Part shown: one piece after another, positions 21,261 to 33,014 of the stretch
How the letters are laid out: each line of letters starts with the position of its first letter
Numbering within the stretch: the stretch's first letter is position 1
Assembly: GCA_032871835.1 (NCBI GenBank)
Contig: CM065299.1
Coordinates: 27,483,074-27,547,073 of the forward strand
Origin: Dipteronia dyeriana
Taxonomy: Eukaryota > Streptophyta > Magnoliopsida > Sapindales > Sapindaceae
Reading direction: 5' to 3'
Length of the DNA stretch: 64,000 bases
Program-made: the position numbers and the translations under genes
Notes under the pieces: generated by a model
Told to the model about the DNA's origin: nothing
Seen by the model: the letters and a program-made list of their open reading frames with translations, nothing else
Databases searched by the model: none

Positions 21261-23008
21261 CAGTCGTTATATCGATCGATCGATCCAACCGATATATGGG
21301 CACAGAGTTCCTCGAAGGTCGGAGTACCCCCCATGAAATGTATACTGAAACACAAGTGGCAATTGTTGAGCCTTTACATAGATCCATACCGGTCGAAGAG
21401 GTTGAGGACACAACCTTAGTCCGCAGAATACATATTTGACCCCCACGGACTTGTGGACGCCGACCAGATAGCGGTATACAAAGCCTTCAAGAAAAACATC
21501 AACAGGGAACTGTGAGTACAACTTCATCTATGAATTTGGTAGTGATTTTATGTTTAATCAATTTTTTATAAAGCTAATCCAATAATTAAACAGACGTGAT
21601 GTGGACGTGCTGGTACCGGTCGACGCCAAATGGTTCATGCGGATGCAGTCCAACTTCATGGACTTGGAGGACACGGTACGTATTTACGTGATCTTCAAAT
21701 TAATGTTTGTTTAAGTAATGTTGTATTGCTAAAAATTCATTACTTTTATATATTGTTAACAAATGGACGCATACCTCCATATTGTTCGAAAGCGTCAACG
21801 AAGATTCTTCACTGTGTACAACTAGAGGATCAATGTATTGGACACACAATTCTATGTAAGTATTTATAAATTATTGGTATCACATCTCATTTTTTAGTTT
21901 TTTTGTTGTTGATAACTTCCTGTCAATGATTGTATGTACAACCACTTATGATGTTACAGTGGGAGAGAATGATGCCTTATGATTCTCACGGGGTTGTGAC
22001 CAAGGCGAGATGAAATGTGTTACAGTCCCGATGGTTAGATGAGGACCTTCAGACGGTCAGTGGAGCTACTAAGAGTGGAAACTGCCCATGGCACGAGGTT
22101 GACTTGGTAAGTATTACACGGTGTAAATGATTTAAATTAAAAATTGTTCGTATATTCTAACACCTTCTGCATACTATTACAGGTCCTGATACCGTGCAAC
22201 GTTGGGTGCCAACATTGGATCCCAGTGACCATCAACCTTATTCTCGGGAAGCTGGAGATATTTGACCCCTGGAGACAGGATGTTCCTGTGCATATTAGGA
22301 AGCAGCAGGTCCGGCCATTACGGTGGTTGTTGTCTTCAATGTTGAATTATGCGGGGTTCCACAATGCACGATGAAGTGGTCATCGATGTTTCCCCAAGGA
22401 AAATAAGCCCTTCTCGGTCAGTGTGGTCTCCACTTCTACGGTCCCGCAACAAAAAAAATTGTAAGACATTCTATTTCATTAACTTGTTTAGAGTTTGTTT
22501 TTTTTAACGAATTGTAACACGTTATAATATGTCCAGTTGCAAGGGTAACTGTGGTCCCCATACATTGAGACTTATCAAGTACTTACTAGCGGGTCGACGC
22601 CATTTCAATTGGTCGAAGGATGACATGGGGATCATTTGGGAGAAAATGGTTGTGGAGATTTTTTATAACTCCAAGCCCGCCTAGTGATTGGTTGTATATT
22701 TGTTGTTGTATATTTTTTTATCTTTTGTACACTTTTTTATGTACAAAGACATTCTAATTCAGTAATATTATTTCAATTTCTTTTAATGTTTCTATTTCAA
22801 GTGTCTACCATCAAATGTATGAAACACATTGCAAACCTTGAACAATATTACAATTGACATTGTCAATTTTTTTAGTATAAAAAAAAGTTAACGAACAAGT
22901 CATACAATTACAAATTATTACAATTTGATACAATTCCAATTTTTTACAATATGATACAATTCCAAATTTTTACAGTGTGATCAATGGAAACGTTGTCATT
23001 CATTCCCT

Positions 23009-25785
23009 ATTAGAGTCCCTATTAGGGCACGTCTATTTGTTATATCCAATTGAATGACAGATGCTACACTTGCGGCGGTATTCATCTGGAACACCTCTGC
23101 TTGGACCTTCATTAATCAAATATGGGTTAGAACATCTCCTGGAGTTATGCTCTGGTTGTCCACATATTCTACACGATTGTGTAGTTGTCCTCTCCGAAAA
23201 TGAGACATGTCGACCCGCCCTCGGGCGTTCTGCTTGTCTCTTGGTGATTGGATTCAAAATCACCCTCTCAGCAATGTCAGATGGCACAACCCAAGTGGAA
23301 GGATGTCCAACCGGCATAATAGGAACCGAGTACACATCAATAAGTGTCTGTCTATTGTAATAGTCCACACACAATGATGTGAAATCCAAGTTTCGCTCCC
23401 TGCTCTCAGCAATGAAAATGATGAGGTTCAGGTTTCAGTAATATTAATCGTACACTAAAACTTGTAATGTACCTTGCGGTAGCGAGTGCGTGAGAAAATG
23501 GAAAATTGTCCATTTGAAATTTGTTGCAAGTGCAGTTCTTTAGGGCTGAATCAATAGTCCACTGTTTTTCAGACTGCTTCACCGAGAATATGTTCCAGTC
23601 AACTGGATTTACGGTCATAAACCGTACTTCTCCATATATTTTAAGATCACAAGATGTGTTGCGTTTGTCAACTGATGATGCATGGACTATGCAACTCAAT
23701 AGCAATCGTGAAACCACCGCTGTAGCATATTTCTACTGAACTCAGCCAGAGTTAACATAGGCAGTTGTTGTGAAAATTTGAGGCATGAGTTTATGCATTT
23801 TGCAGCATTTGATGTCATCACCTTATACCTTCGTTCAGGACAGTGTACACGGGACCAATTATGAAGACCGACAGCATTGACATAATCATATGCATTCTGA
23901 TGCAAGTTACGTAACTCTTCCATGTGCTGGTTATATTTAAACTCAGTGTAAGCTCGAGCATCTTTGTCAATTATTACGAAAACATCCTTTCTGTGATATC
24001 GCTTCTTAATATTTTCTGAAATGTGCTGACAACATATTGTATAGGTGGTATAAGGGAACACTTTAGAAATCTCTATTTCAATGCTTGCATGTCGATTGGA
24101 AATGAAAACCAGATCATCAATATAAACTAGGGCACCCTTCAAGTAATCCAAAAACCACTCCCATGAAAGGTTATTTTCTGAGTCACCGTACCCAAAAGCA
24201 ATTGGATACACCTGTTCATTCCCATCTTGTGATGTTACAACAAATATTGTACCCTCAAATCGTCCCTTCAAATGGGTACCATCAATGACAATAACTTGAC
24301 TCATACAAGTCTAAAATCCTCTAAGTGAGGAACCAATCGACATGAAAAAGTAGAGGAATTTACCATCTTCATCGCACTGTAAGTCAGTGATTGTGTCGGA
24401 ATTTTTTTATTCCAAAATGTAACCAAATGATGCCAGCAATTGAAAGGCTTCCTCATGCATTCCATAGGTCAATGACAACGTATAATCGAGGGCTTGGTGT
24501 GCCTTACTGTACATTATTTGGATTCCATACATTGCTTTCATGTCGAGGATTATGTCATTCGAACGCATTAGTCGACCATCTTGTTGTTCAAATCTAGGTG
24601 CAACCACTTTTCCAATTATGATTGCACTAGCTTATCGGTGGCGGCGGTGAATCTCCTCCAATGAACAAGTGTGTTCGTTTACAAAACTTCTTACTTGAAA
24701 GTATGTCCCTTTATCTCTCCTCACCACTCTTAACTTCCACGTACAGTTTTCCAAACAAACCAGGTGTAATGTTTTCTTATTTGACCTTTTCACCTTCCAC
24801 CCGAAAATCTGCCACATTGCAAAATAACCTACTAGTCTCTTCAAATCTTTTTTCGTAGGAAAAAATTGCCTTTTATATATCATGCTTGTAGATTCATCTT
24901 CAACAAAGTTCCTGCTTCTACCCATATCAAACGAGTATGATTCTGCTCCTAGAATAACCCACATTGTGGCATTATCAGAATCTATTGGAGTTACATTAGC
25001 CCTGACCTCGGAGGTCCCAACTATATCTAGTACACTGGAACTAAATCTCTGTACACATCTTGCATGTGTTTTCGTTTGGACAGGCTCTTCATCATCCTCA
25101 TTGTTCCCTACATTATCTACCAGATTATAATTTGCCTCATTATCCACCTCATGAATCGGCCAAACATTCAGTGTTGTATTTTGCTCATTATTGATGTCAT
25201 TGTAGATCTCATTGTATTGGTGGTTGTATTGCCTACCATTCATCTAAATTTAACAACCAAAGACATCTTTGAATTACGGTCCCACTATATTAGCATGACC
25301 GGCTACTTCCGGTGGGACACCACACATGTTGTCCCGACCTTCGATCCCACTTTCTTCTGCTAACAACTGGTTGCTTCGGATTAACGATCGAAATTGTTGG
25401 GTATTTTCACGAGGAGGGATATCTTTCCCTATTACATCTATTACTGCCCTCTCAAATAGACTAACACATACTTGAGGGATCACCCAATCTTCCCCTAGTA
25501 TAAACTGAACATCATCGTCGTTTCTTATAAATGTACGACATGTAATCCCATGAACAATTGATATAGACTATAGATCAGCACTGCATTTGTTCTCATCATA
25601 CTTCACAACGGTTTGTACGATCGACACCAGTTCGTCGTAAGTCATATTCTTTGACACATACAAACCTTGGTTATCGAAACCTAAATACCTCTGACTTCCG
25701 TCGGGTAATTGCTCCCATCAACCGTTGTAAGATATAACTATTCTCACCCTATCTAATGTCCTATCAAAATCATCATCAGAAACCA
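23009..25785 (-). pseudogene. X1 MuDR-type MULE transposase gene
   Basis: This would cut and paste the element. From ATG 25785 on the - strand one frame reads a PB1-like N-terminus (MVSDDDFDRTLDRVRIVISY), then the MuDR DNA-binding region (FFPTKKDLKRLVGYFAM). The MULE core VIVIDGTHLKGRFEGTI follows with the first Asp, then LVFISNRHASI (Asn where X2 has Asp) and MTSNAAKCINS (Lys where X2 has Glu). Next is a SWIM-type CTCNKFQMDNFPFSH (second Cys lost). After an intron of about 75 bases (about 23476-23400) come two zinc knuckles, CRICGQPEHNSRRC and CSICHSIGYNK. Spacing between the acidic positions is about 62 and 99 residues, normal for MULEs. At least seven in-frame stops are present, most being C-to-T changes relative to X2. 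It runs convergent to the Ulp1-like gene with about 330 bases between the stops. Confidence 0.88.
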
Positions 25786-25854
25786 TTATTATGAAAATAA
25801 TATTAAATATTAAATTTACAATTATAAAGGATTAAACAAAAATATTAAGTGTAA

Positions 25855-26180
25855 GCGATCGAGCTTTTTTTATACATGATCGAGCTATTTTTATAACAGA
25901 TCGAGTTTTTTTATCATGATCGAGCATTTTTTGTATCGGATCGAGCTTTTTTTGTAAGGGATAGAACTTTTGTTTACATGATCGAGCTTTTTTTGTACGG
26001 AATCTAGCTTTTTTTGTATATGATCGAGATTTTTTTGTACATGATCGAGCTTTTTTATGAGGAATCAAGCTTTTTTTGTGAGGGATCGAGCTTTTTTGTA
26101 CATGATCGAGTTTTTTTTATGAGGAATCAAGTTTTTTTTTTAATTGTTCGAGTATTTTTAAAAACTTTCGAGCTTTTTTG
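25855..26180 (+). repeat. TCGAGCTTTTTT minisatellite, X1 right array
   Basis: About a dozen units with the same core as the left array and, notably, the same orientation on the + strand, although the element ends are inverted. It lies in the 5' leader region of the transposase gene (- strand). A donor-like GTAACA occurs at about 26460 on the - strand, but no clear acceptor was found before ATG 25785, so intron status is uncertain. The 78-codon Lys-rich frame on the - strand is an artefact of the repeat. Confidence 0.92.
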
Positions 26181-26594
26181 CCCAAGATTTTAAACCTGTT
26201 TGCACCATTTCAAATCAGCTCGGACAAATGTAAAAAACGTTCCGAAATATTAAAAAAAAAATGCTCGGACCAATTACAAAACAGCTCGTAAATATTTCAA
26301 AAAATGATCGAACCAATGTATCAAAATCTCGGACACATTTACAACAGCTCGTAAACATATAAAAACAACTGGAGATAAAATGTTCATGCATGTTCATACA
26401 TTGTTAAACCACATAGAAATGCATTAAAAAAATAAAATTGAAGATCATAAATATTTGTTACCTTCTTGTGCAATATCTAGAGAGAGACTTGTTTTTTGGA
26501 GAGAGAGAGAGAGAGAAGTAGTAGATTGATTTTCAGACAACTTTTTTAGAGAGGGAGGGAGGATGTGCCTCTTAAAGAATAAAGAATCGATTAT

Positions 26595-26705
26595 TTATGG
26601 ACAATTTCGGTGGTTTATCATAATAGGTGCATTTTAAACTTAACTTATTAAACTGGTGACATCACTACAACTCACAAAAAAAGTGAAATTTATCACTATT
26701 TCCAC
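26595..26705 (-). repeat. X1 right terminal inverted repeat
   Basis: The reverse complement (starting GTGGAAATAGTGATAAATTT) aligns imperfectly to 16529-16645 and well to the right end of X2 (45755-45872). A GA microsatellite lies just inside it (about 26500-26516). Confidence 0.75.
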
Positions 26706-27835
26706 CATATTAAATAATTTTACTTATAAGAAATTCTAGATTTTCATTCATATTTTTACAAGTTTCATTAATTTGAATATAATTTTACCATTTTCTTTTA
26801 TTTATTATTTTAAGTTTTTTCCCCTTAACAAAATTCATAAAAATTTTGGATTTTTTTTTCTTACCTAAGTCGTAGTTGAATTAAATTGTTAAATTAAGTG
26901 TATTATGCTTTTTTTTTTTTTTAAAAAAAAAGAAACTTAAATCTTAAATTAGAAAAGTCAAATTTACTTACTTTTCGCTTAATTGTTAATACATAATTAA
27001 CAAGTGTACATTAATTTGTAAACTTTTTATAACTAAAAGTATTACTAAAACACCTCATTCAAAAGAAAATTTCTAATTTTATCAAACTCTAACACTAACC
27101 TAAACTGAACCTCGAAAGAAGCGGCGACGACGACGTCGCCTCCCTAGATATGACCGAAAGAGACCTATCCATCCTCCCTAGATATGACCGAAGGAGACTG
27201 GCCAGCCTCCTCCCTACATCTAACGAGAAGAGGCTGATTGTCCTCCTCTTAATTGAAGGGAGAACATTGTGGCTTCCTCCCATTAACTTTAATGGAAGGA
27301 GGCTGCCGACTTCCTAGAAGGTGGGTGATAGAGGTCACGGTTTGCATGAAAGAGATCGTTGGACTCTGTCACCACTCTTAGAGGAAGCCAAACGTCCTCC
27401 TCCGATCATACTATCAAGGACGACGTTAGTCTTTTTTCTCTTTTTTATTTTTCTTTAAAATAAAATATTAAATATTATTTTTATTTATTTTAATTAAAGT
27501 ATTATTTTCAAAAAATTATTATTAAAAAATATTTAAATTATTTAAAAAAAAATAAAAAAAAATATCTAGTTAAAATTTAAAATTCATTCATCAAGATAAG
27601 GGTATGATGGTAAAAACAAAACCATTTAATATTTAAGTTAAAGAATCTCAAATAAAAAACAAACAAATAAAAATAACTTATACTTTATACGATATTAAGT
27701 ACTTAATTAAGATACAATATTTTAAAACTTATGACAAAAAATCCCACCTTAATATGCTAATGAGAATTAATGTCTTAATTATATATCTAAATCAGGGACA
27801 GGTTCTTGGTCATTGGATCAATCCAGGCAGGAACA
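26706..27835. other. AT-rich spacer with a GC-rich patch
   Basis: Most of this is AT-rich with no gene. The exception is 27105-27425, which is clearly richer in G and C and contains a direct repeat of CCTCCCTAGATATGACCGAA (27141 and 27175) and several AGGAGGCTG-like motifs. The 62-codon frame on the - strand across it shows no known domain. Origin is unknown. Confidence 0.5.
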
Positions 27836-28235
27836 CAAATTGTGTTTAAAAATAAATTAATAAAAAAATGATGAAAAACTAAAAAGATTGAGTGTAGAGG
27901 TTGTTTTGTCCGACTCTTTCATTTTTGTCTTTCTGTCTTTCTCTTCATGGACTTCTCTTCTCTCTTTTTTCTCTGTTGTCTCTCCGTTTCTCTTAATAGA
28001 GTAAAAATGGAAAACTCTTTAGACTACAAATCTGGTGACGAAAAATATGCCGTTTGAATTCGGCAAAGATGGATTTTTCATTCAGATACAAAACATCCAT
28101 TTTCTTCTTCTTCTCCCACACTCAATGCTTATCTCTTTCTTTTATTTTTATTCTTCTTTTCCCATATTTTAAATACTTCTCTGTAATTTGTGCTTTTATA
28201 CTGAACATTTCTTGCTATTTGTGATTTTTTTAACG
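27836..28235 (+). repeat. Y left terminal inverted repeat
   Basis: This aligns with the reverse complement of 45882-46225 continued by 32440-32556, from ACAAATTGTGTT at the outer end to GAACATTTCTTGCT at the inner end. A second copy of the inner motif at about 28618-28660 suggests local duplication. Confidence 0.8.
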
Positions 28236-29008
28236 AGACAAAGATTTAGAACTCAACCTAGCTCAAGGTCCGCTTATTGCTCCATTTGTGGGTTCTGAAG
28301 CTTACAGTCGTCTTTATCATTATCCTGCTTACTGTTTAGACGAAGATTTGAGATAATTTTGTCGTAAATTTTTATTTTTATTTTGTTACATAATGCTTAT
28401 GTTGGAGTCATTGTGTTCAATTTTTTTTTTACTAATCATGGTGACTTGTATTTTTTGTGTTGATTAGTGGTATTAAGCAAGTAAAATAAAAATAATATTT
28501 TTATGGTTTTTTTTTTAGGTTTCACAAATTTGTGGTTTTTTTTTTAGGTTTCACAAATTTGATTTGTATGCAGTTGTGTATTGAGCAAGTAATAAAATCT
28601 ATTTGTGACTTTTATGTTGAACATTTCTTGCTAGTTGTGATTTTTTTGGGTTTAATAAAAAAATGTATGGGTTTCTAAAATGCATTAGTGTGTATTGAGC
28701 AAGTAAAATAGAAATAAAATGCTTGGTTTTTTTCCTAAACAGTTTAAGAATTTTAAAAAAAATTAACAAAATAAAGTGGTAAAAACCAAGTGTTTTGTTT
28801 TGCTTTAACGTGGGTGGAAGGTGTTAATGTGGATTGCCTGATATTTTATGGGTTTGTTCTCTTTAATTTTAACTCTTGTCTCAATGTGGTTTGTTTGCTG
28901 TGAAAAAAAAAACAAGAAAAAAAAGCTAAATGAATTGTGTTTTTATGTTTTTATTTTATTAATCTACAATCAAAATGATCTAATAATGGTCAATTTGATT
29001 CATTTCAG

Positions 29009-31395
29009 GCTCTAACCAGGATATGTATATCCCTCAAGTTAGTGATGAGTGTAACCCAAAGCCAGGTCAAGAATTTCTATCGTTAGATGAAGTACATGAG
29101 TTTTACAAAGCTTACGCAAAGGAGACCAAATTTAGCGTTAGATTGAATTCAAGTAAGAGGAGTATGCACAACGGTGAGATTCTTAAGAAAAAAATCATCT
29201 ATTCTAAAGAGGGAACAACCTCTATAGAGGAGATTAGTGAAAGAAAAAGGCAACGAGGTATGACACAGGAGGGGAGCAATGCAAAACTCACAGCGATTAA
29301 GTCGAAAAGTGGAGGGTATGTAATGAAGAAATTTGTAGAAGGTCACACCCACACCTTAACAACTCCTCGAAGAGTGCACCTTTTGAGGTAGCAATGTTTC
29401 TGATGCAAAGAAATCCTTGTCCCAATATCGGTAATGGATATACCTATACGTCAACAAATCAGATTATTAGAGGTGCAAGTCAGGGGCATACAGAACATTG
29501 GTTGTACTGAAAGGGACATTTACAACTATGAGAGAAATTTGAAGAATGAAATGATAGGGCATAATGTAGAGTTACTATATGAACATTTTCTTTTAGAGCA
29601 AGAAAAGAATGCATGCTTCACTTACACCATTAAAAAGGATGAAAACGATCGAATTACCTATTATTTTTGGACATATGCAAAATCTAGAAGGGCCTACAAT
29701 TGTTTTGGTGATGTGGTTATTTTTTATACAACCTACAACAATACTAGATACGAGATGATATTTGCACCATTTATTAGAGTGAACAACCATTGCCAATCTA
29801 TCATTTTTGGTTGCTCATTCTTAAGTGATGAGACCATAGATTCCTTTTTGTGGTTATTTGACTAATTCAAAAAATTCATGCCTGGTGGTCTACCTAAAAT
29901 GATAATTAAAGATCAAGATTCTTCAATGACAAAAGCAAGTGCCGAATCCTTTTTAAATACACTCCATAGATATTGTATTTGGCATATTGTCAACAAATTT
30001 TCTAAAAAGTTGAATAGAGTTGTCTACAAGGACCACTACAATAATTTCAACCAATGCATACGGGATTCTTACAATCAGAAGGTGTTTGAATTGAAATGGA
30101 TGGACGCAATTGGAAGAAGTATGTTACATGACAATGCACGACTTCAATCATTGTATTAAATGCAAGCAAAATGGGGTACTTGAGTTTGTAAACCATGTTT
30201 TCTCAGCTGGGATGACAAGTATCCAACGAGTAGAAACTTGTCATTCATTCTTCAAGAGTTATGTTTCTAAAATGAATTCAATGGTGGATTTCATTATTCA
30301 CTTTAATAGGGCAATAGCACACCAACGCCATGAGGGATTGATTGTTGATCATGTTTATGTCAATGAAAAGCCAATGTTGAAATTGCCGCCTGAAATGGAA
30401 AATCAAATGGCTAAATTTTACACACGTAAAATGTTTTATGAATTTCAAGTTGAATTTTGGAAGAGCTTTTTCTATAATGTTCAATTGATTAATGAGAGTG
30501 GCGGTTCTGTGTATATTTTTTTTTTGAAGAAACAAGAGTGGTTGTAGAGCTAAAGAAATTGTTTATGAAAAGGAATTAGATTATGCCATTTGCAATCGTA
30601 AGAAATTTGAGAGTGATAGAATTCCATATACACACATTTTGGCTTACTTTGTTAAAATGGGCATTTCTTTTCTACCAGAAAAATACTTCTTAAAAAGGTG
30701 GACCAAAAGTGCAATGTATGAGAAAGTTGTTGATAATATAGGCATGGAGATAATTGATTTTATAATAACTCATTTATCTTAAGACGTACTAGATTGTTTC
30801 AACTTGCCTTGTCTCTAACTGAGAGTGCATCATTCTCTGAAGAAGATAGTAAGATTGTAGAAGACAATTTATGTGATCTTCTTCAGAGAGTTCAATTAAG
30901 AGGTGAAATTGTTAGTTATGGAAGCAAAAAATGACATGAATAATTCAAAAGAACAAGTTTACATTGAACCACCTGCATTTCAAGCCAAAGGGTATAGAAA
31001 GAGACTTAAAGGTGGAAAAGAGAAGGCATGGGGTCTGGCTAAAGAAAAAGGTGGACATTGTAATGGATACGGAAAAACTGGACATGATCATGATAAAAGA
31101 AACTGTCCAATGCTCGAGAACCGGTATGTACTTTTCCTTGTGTAATTAATTAGTTTATTTTGTTTATCATTATGGTTATGTATTTTTTTTCATATGATGT
31201 AGATCTTTAGTGTTTGTTAATGAAGATACAGATTTACTGGATTTAGATGATGGCATCTCACTTTAGAAGGTATCATTTTTTGATTGACAATGTTTAATTT
31301 TACTATGTTTATTGACTTATTAGAAAGGCATTAATCTTCGATATCTAATAAATTTGTTCACTGTTTTAGGATGATGGTGGTGAAGAATATTAAAG
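29009..31395 (+). pseudogene. FAR1/FHY3-like MULE transposase
   Basis: FAR1/FHY3 proteins are domesticated MULE transposases; here the gene lies inside a TE. An acceptor TTCATTTCAG lies before 29009 and the frame from ATG 29023 gives a FAR1 DNA-binding region (EVHEFYKAYAKETKFSVRLN; GHTHTLTTPRRVHLLR). The MULE core follows: FGDVVIFYTTYNNTRYEM, where FDTTY is usual, so the first catalytic Asp is Tyr. Then come PKMIIKDQDSSM (second Asp kept), CIWHI (C/H motif) and SIQRVETCHSFFKSYV with a Glu. A SWIM-like CNRKKFESDRIPYTHILAYF (second Cys lost) and a zinc knuckle CNGYGKTGHDHDKRNC end it. Stops at 29389, about 29401 and 29863 and frameshifts near 30110, 30540 and 30800 kill it. Not a host FAR1 gene. 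Confidence 0.85.
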
Positions 31396-32439
31396 AAGAT
31401 TCATGTGTGGAGCGTCCCCAACAACTGCTTCACAATATTTTGGATGTTGTAGATACCCTTTTTTTTGTTATGTGAAATTGATTCACCCAATATTTATTTT
31501 GGGATATGTTAATTTTTGAGTAGGTCTTATTTTTGAAATATGAATTGGATTTAGTGACATTCAATTGGATATTATACTAACTAAAAAGTTTTCTATAATA
31601 GCTTTTAAGACCATTAAGTTGAAAAGATATTCAAGAATTTACTGTTTTAAATATAAAAACCTATATCCTTTGGTTCATCTTCATAATATGCTAACTCTAA
31701 CTTATTAACCCATCATGGATGATAATGAAGCAATAAAGTCTTCCATTTTCTTGCAATAATAAAAAACTCTAAGTAAAACACAAAATGGCTTATAATTCTG
31801 ACTGCAAAACAACTATATGTTTGAAACCTGAAAAACATCACCACAACTAGAGGGACTTTGGATTGCTTTCAAAGATGCTCTCTATCTTAATTTGTTTTAA
31901 TCCGACAGGGGGCTCTCGATTATGGTGTGAACTTCACGCGATTATCGAAGATTGAAAGGAACTCACGTTGTGTACCATTGAACATTTCTAGTTTTCATAG
32001 TCGTAGTTTCTTTTAGGAATCCTAGGATGTTTCGTACACAAAAAGAGACAAATTAAGCATACATCCTATATAAGACTGAGGGCAGTGATGCTGATGAAAC
32101 AAAAAATGAAAAATAACTTTCTACATAAAAGAAGGAATAAGATTATTCACCATTGACTTGAGCTATTTTTTAGTATATCAAATGCTTCCATTAGGAAACT
32201 AACGACATTTTCCTAAGGATTGTTGACAACCTCGTACTCATATGAAGTTGGAGAAGAAGGCACTAATGGAAACAAAACTTTAAAGGGGAAAATCATAGAA
32301 AGCAATTCTAAAACCATTTTCTAGTCAAAACTTTTGCAGTTCATTCTCCAATTACATAAATACTTCCATGGAAAGACCTTCAAGACTTAACTCAGCTACC
32401 TTATGCTAATGAATGGTCACTATATATACAAACACAACT
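31396..32439. other. Y 3' flank of the transposase gene, no gene
   Basis: This is AT-rich sequence between the transposase end and the right inverted repeat. The open frames are short and unrecognised. Confidence 0.5.
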
Positions 32440-32556
32440 TTTTTTGTTAAACCTAAAAAATCACAGCAAGAAATGTTCAACTTAAAAGTCGTACGTTGTA
32501 GAGAAATATTAAATATGAATCCAGATGAAAAATCCATTTTGTACCTGAATGAAAAA
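32440..32556 (-). repeat. Inner part of the Y right inverted repeat, cut by X2
   Basis: On the - strand it matches the inner part of the left repeat (GAACATTTCTTGCT). Its last nine bases on +, AATGAAAAA (32548-32556), are the left copy of the X2 target duplication. Confidence 0.75.
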
Positions 32557-32680
32557 GGGGTCAAAAAAATTATTGGCACTATTTGAGATGGGTGTTGTGC
32601 AAATGTCAACACTTTACTAATGTATGTTTCAAATGCACCATTTAACGTGTTCAGACGAAAATACCCCAAAATATTAAAAC
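32557..32680 (+). repeat. X2 left terminal inverted repeat
   Basis: This aligns closely to 16529-16645 of X1 and imperfectly to the reverse complement of 45755-45872. Confidence 0.8.
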
Positions 32681-33014
32681 AGTGAGGAATTTGTCATTTT
32701 CTAAGTCAGAGAAAAGCAACAGTCAAACCGACGGGAAACTAATCGACGGTGAAGTGACCGAAACGAGATTACACGAGAAAAACTGCGATTGACAAAGGTA
32801 AGATTAGTTTTTTTTCCTCGTTTTTGTTGTTGTTGTTAACTTGCATTACATGTTAGAATTGAGTTTTGTTGATAGAAATTGTAGAAACCGGTTAAAATAC
32901 AGATCTGAGAATGGTTGTGGTTTAGGTTTGGGTAAGTAATTTGGTTGAATATCAGTTGAGGAAGATGAAATCTGGGTTATCGAGACCATTTGCAAGAGAA
33001 TCGAACTTATTTGT

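Larger units (their letters stand above)
17493..22684 (+). pseudogene. X1 DUF1985 / Ulp1-like (C48) protease gene, interrupted
   Basis: Ulp1-family enzymes remove SUMO-like tags; in plant MULEs such genes are carried passengers of uncertain role. Likely exons with GT..AG borders are 17493-18270, 18354-18478, 18552-18728 plus 20341-20524 (split by an hAT element), 20606-21511, 21594-21675, about 21760-21855, 21961-22107, 22183-22459 and 22537-22684. The first carries a DUF1985-like domain (TMHREMKFSDGVIHRLLLRE, QSVRFSKVGFYLITKLRF). The last two carry Ulp1 landmarks: QHW (His), EIFDPW (Asp) and KGNCGPHTLRL (Cys). The middle (20900-21250) is Pro/Ser-rich from a tandem repeat. Stops include TAG at about 17790 and 17914 and TGA at 18028. 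The acceptor before about 21760 is lost, and 22 bases are duplicated at the start (17493/17515). X2 has a less damaged copy. Confidence 0.75.
16529..26705. mobile_element. MULE copy X1 with Ulp1-like and transposase genes
   Basis: This 10.2-kb Mutator-like element belongs to the DUF1985/Ulp1-carrying class. It has diverged terminal inverted repeats of about 110 bp, minisatellite arrays near each end, a multi-exon DUF1985/Ulp1-like gene on + and a MuDR-type transposase gene on -, in convergent orientation. A second copy (X2, 32557-45872) has the same order, which defines the borders. A clean 9-bp target duplication is not visible for X1. An hAT element of 1.6 kb interrupts exon 4; without it X1 is about 8.6 kb, close to X2 without its own insert (about 8.9 kb). 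Confidence 0.88.

Noticed and set aside
20417..21527. Several - strand ORFs over the Ulp1-like gene
   Set aside because: They are mirror frames of the Pro/Ser-rich coding repeat on the + strand.
25832..26068. Lys/Arg-rich ORF on the - strand
   Set aside because: It is produced by the TCGAGCTTTTTT minisatellite read in reverse; the same type of frame appears at 33007-33222, 37953-38135 and (on +) 45047-45403.
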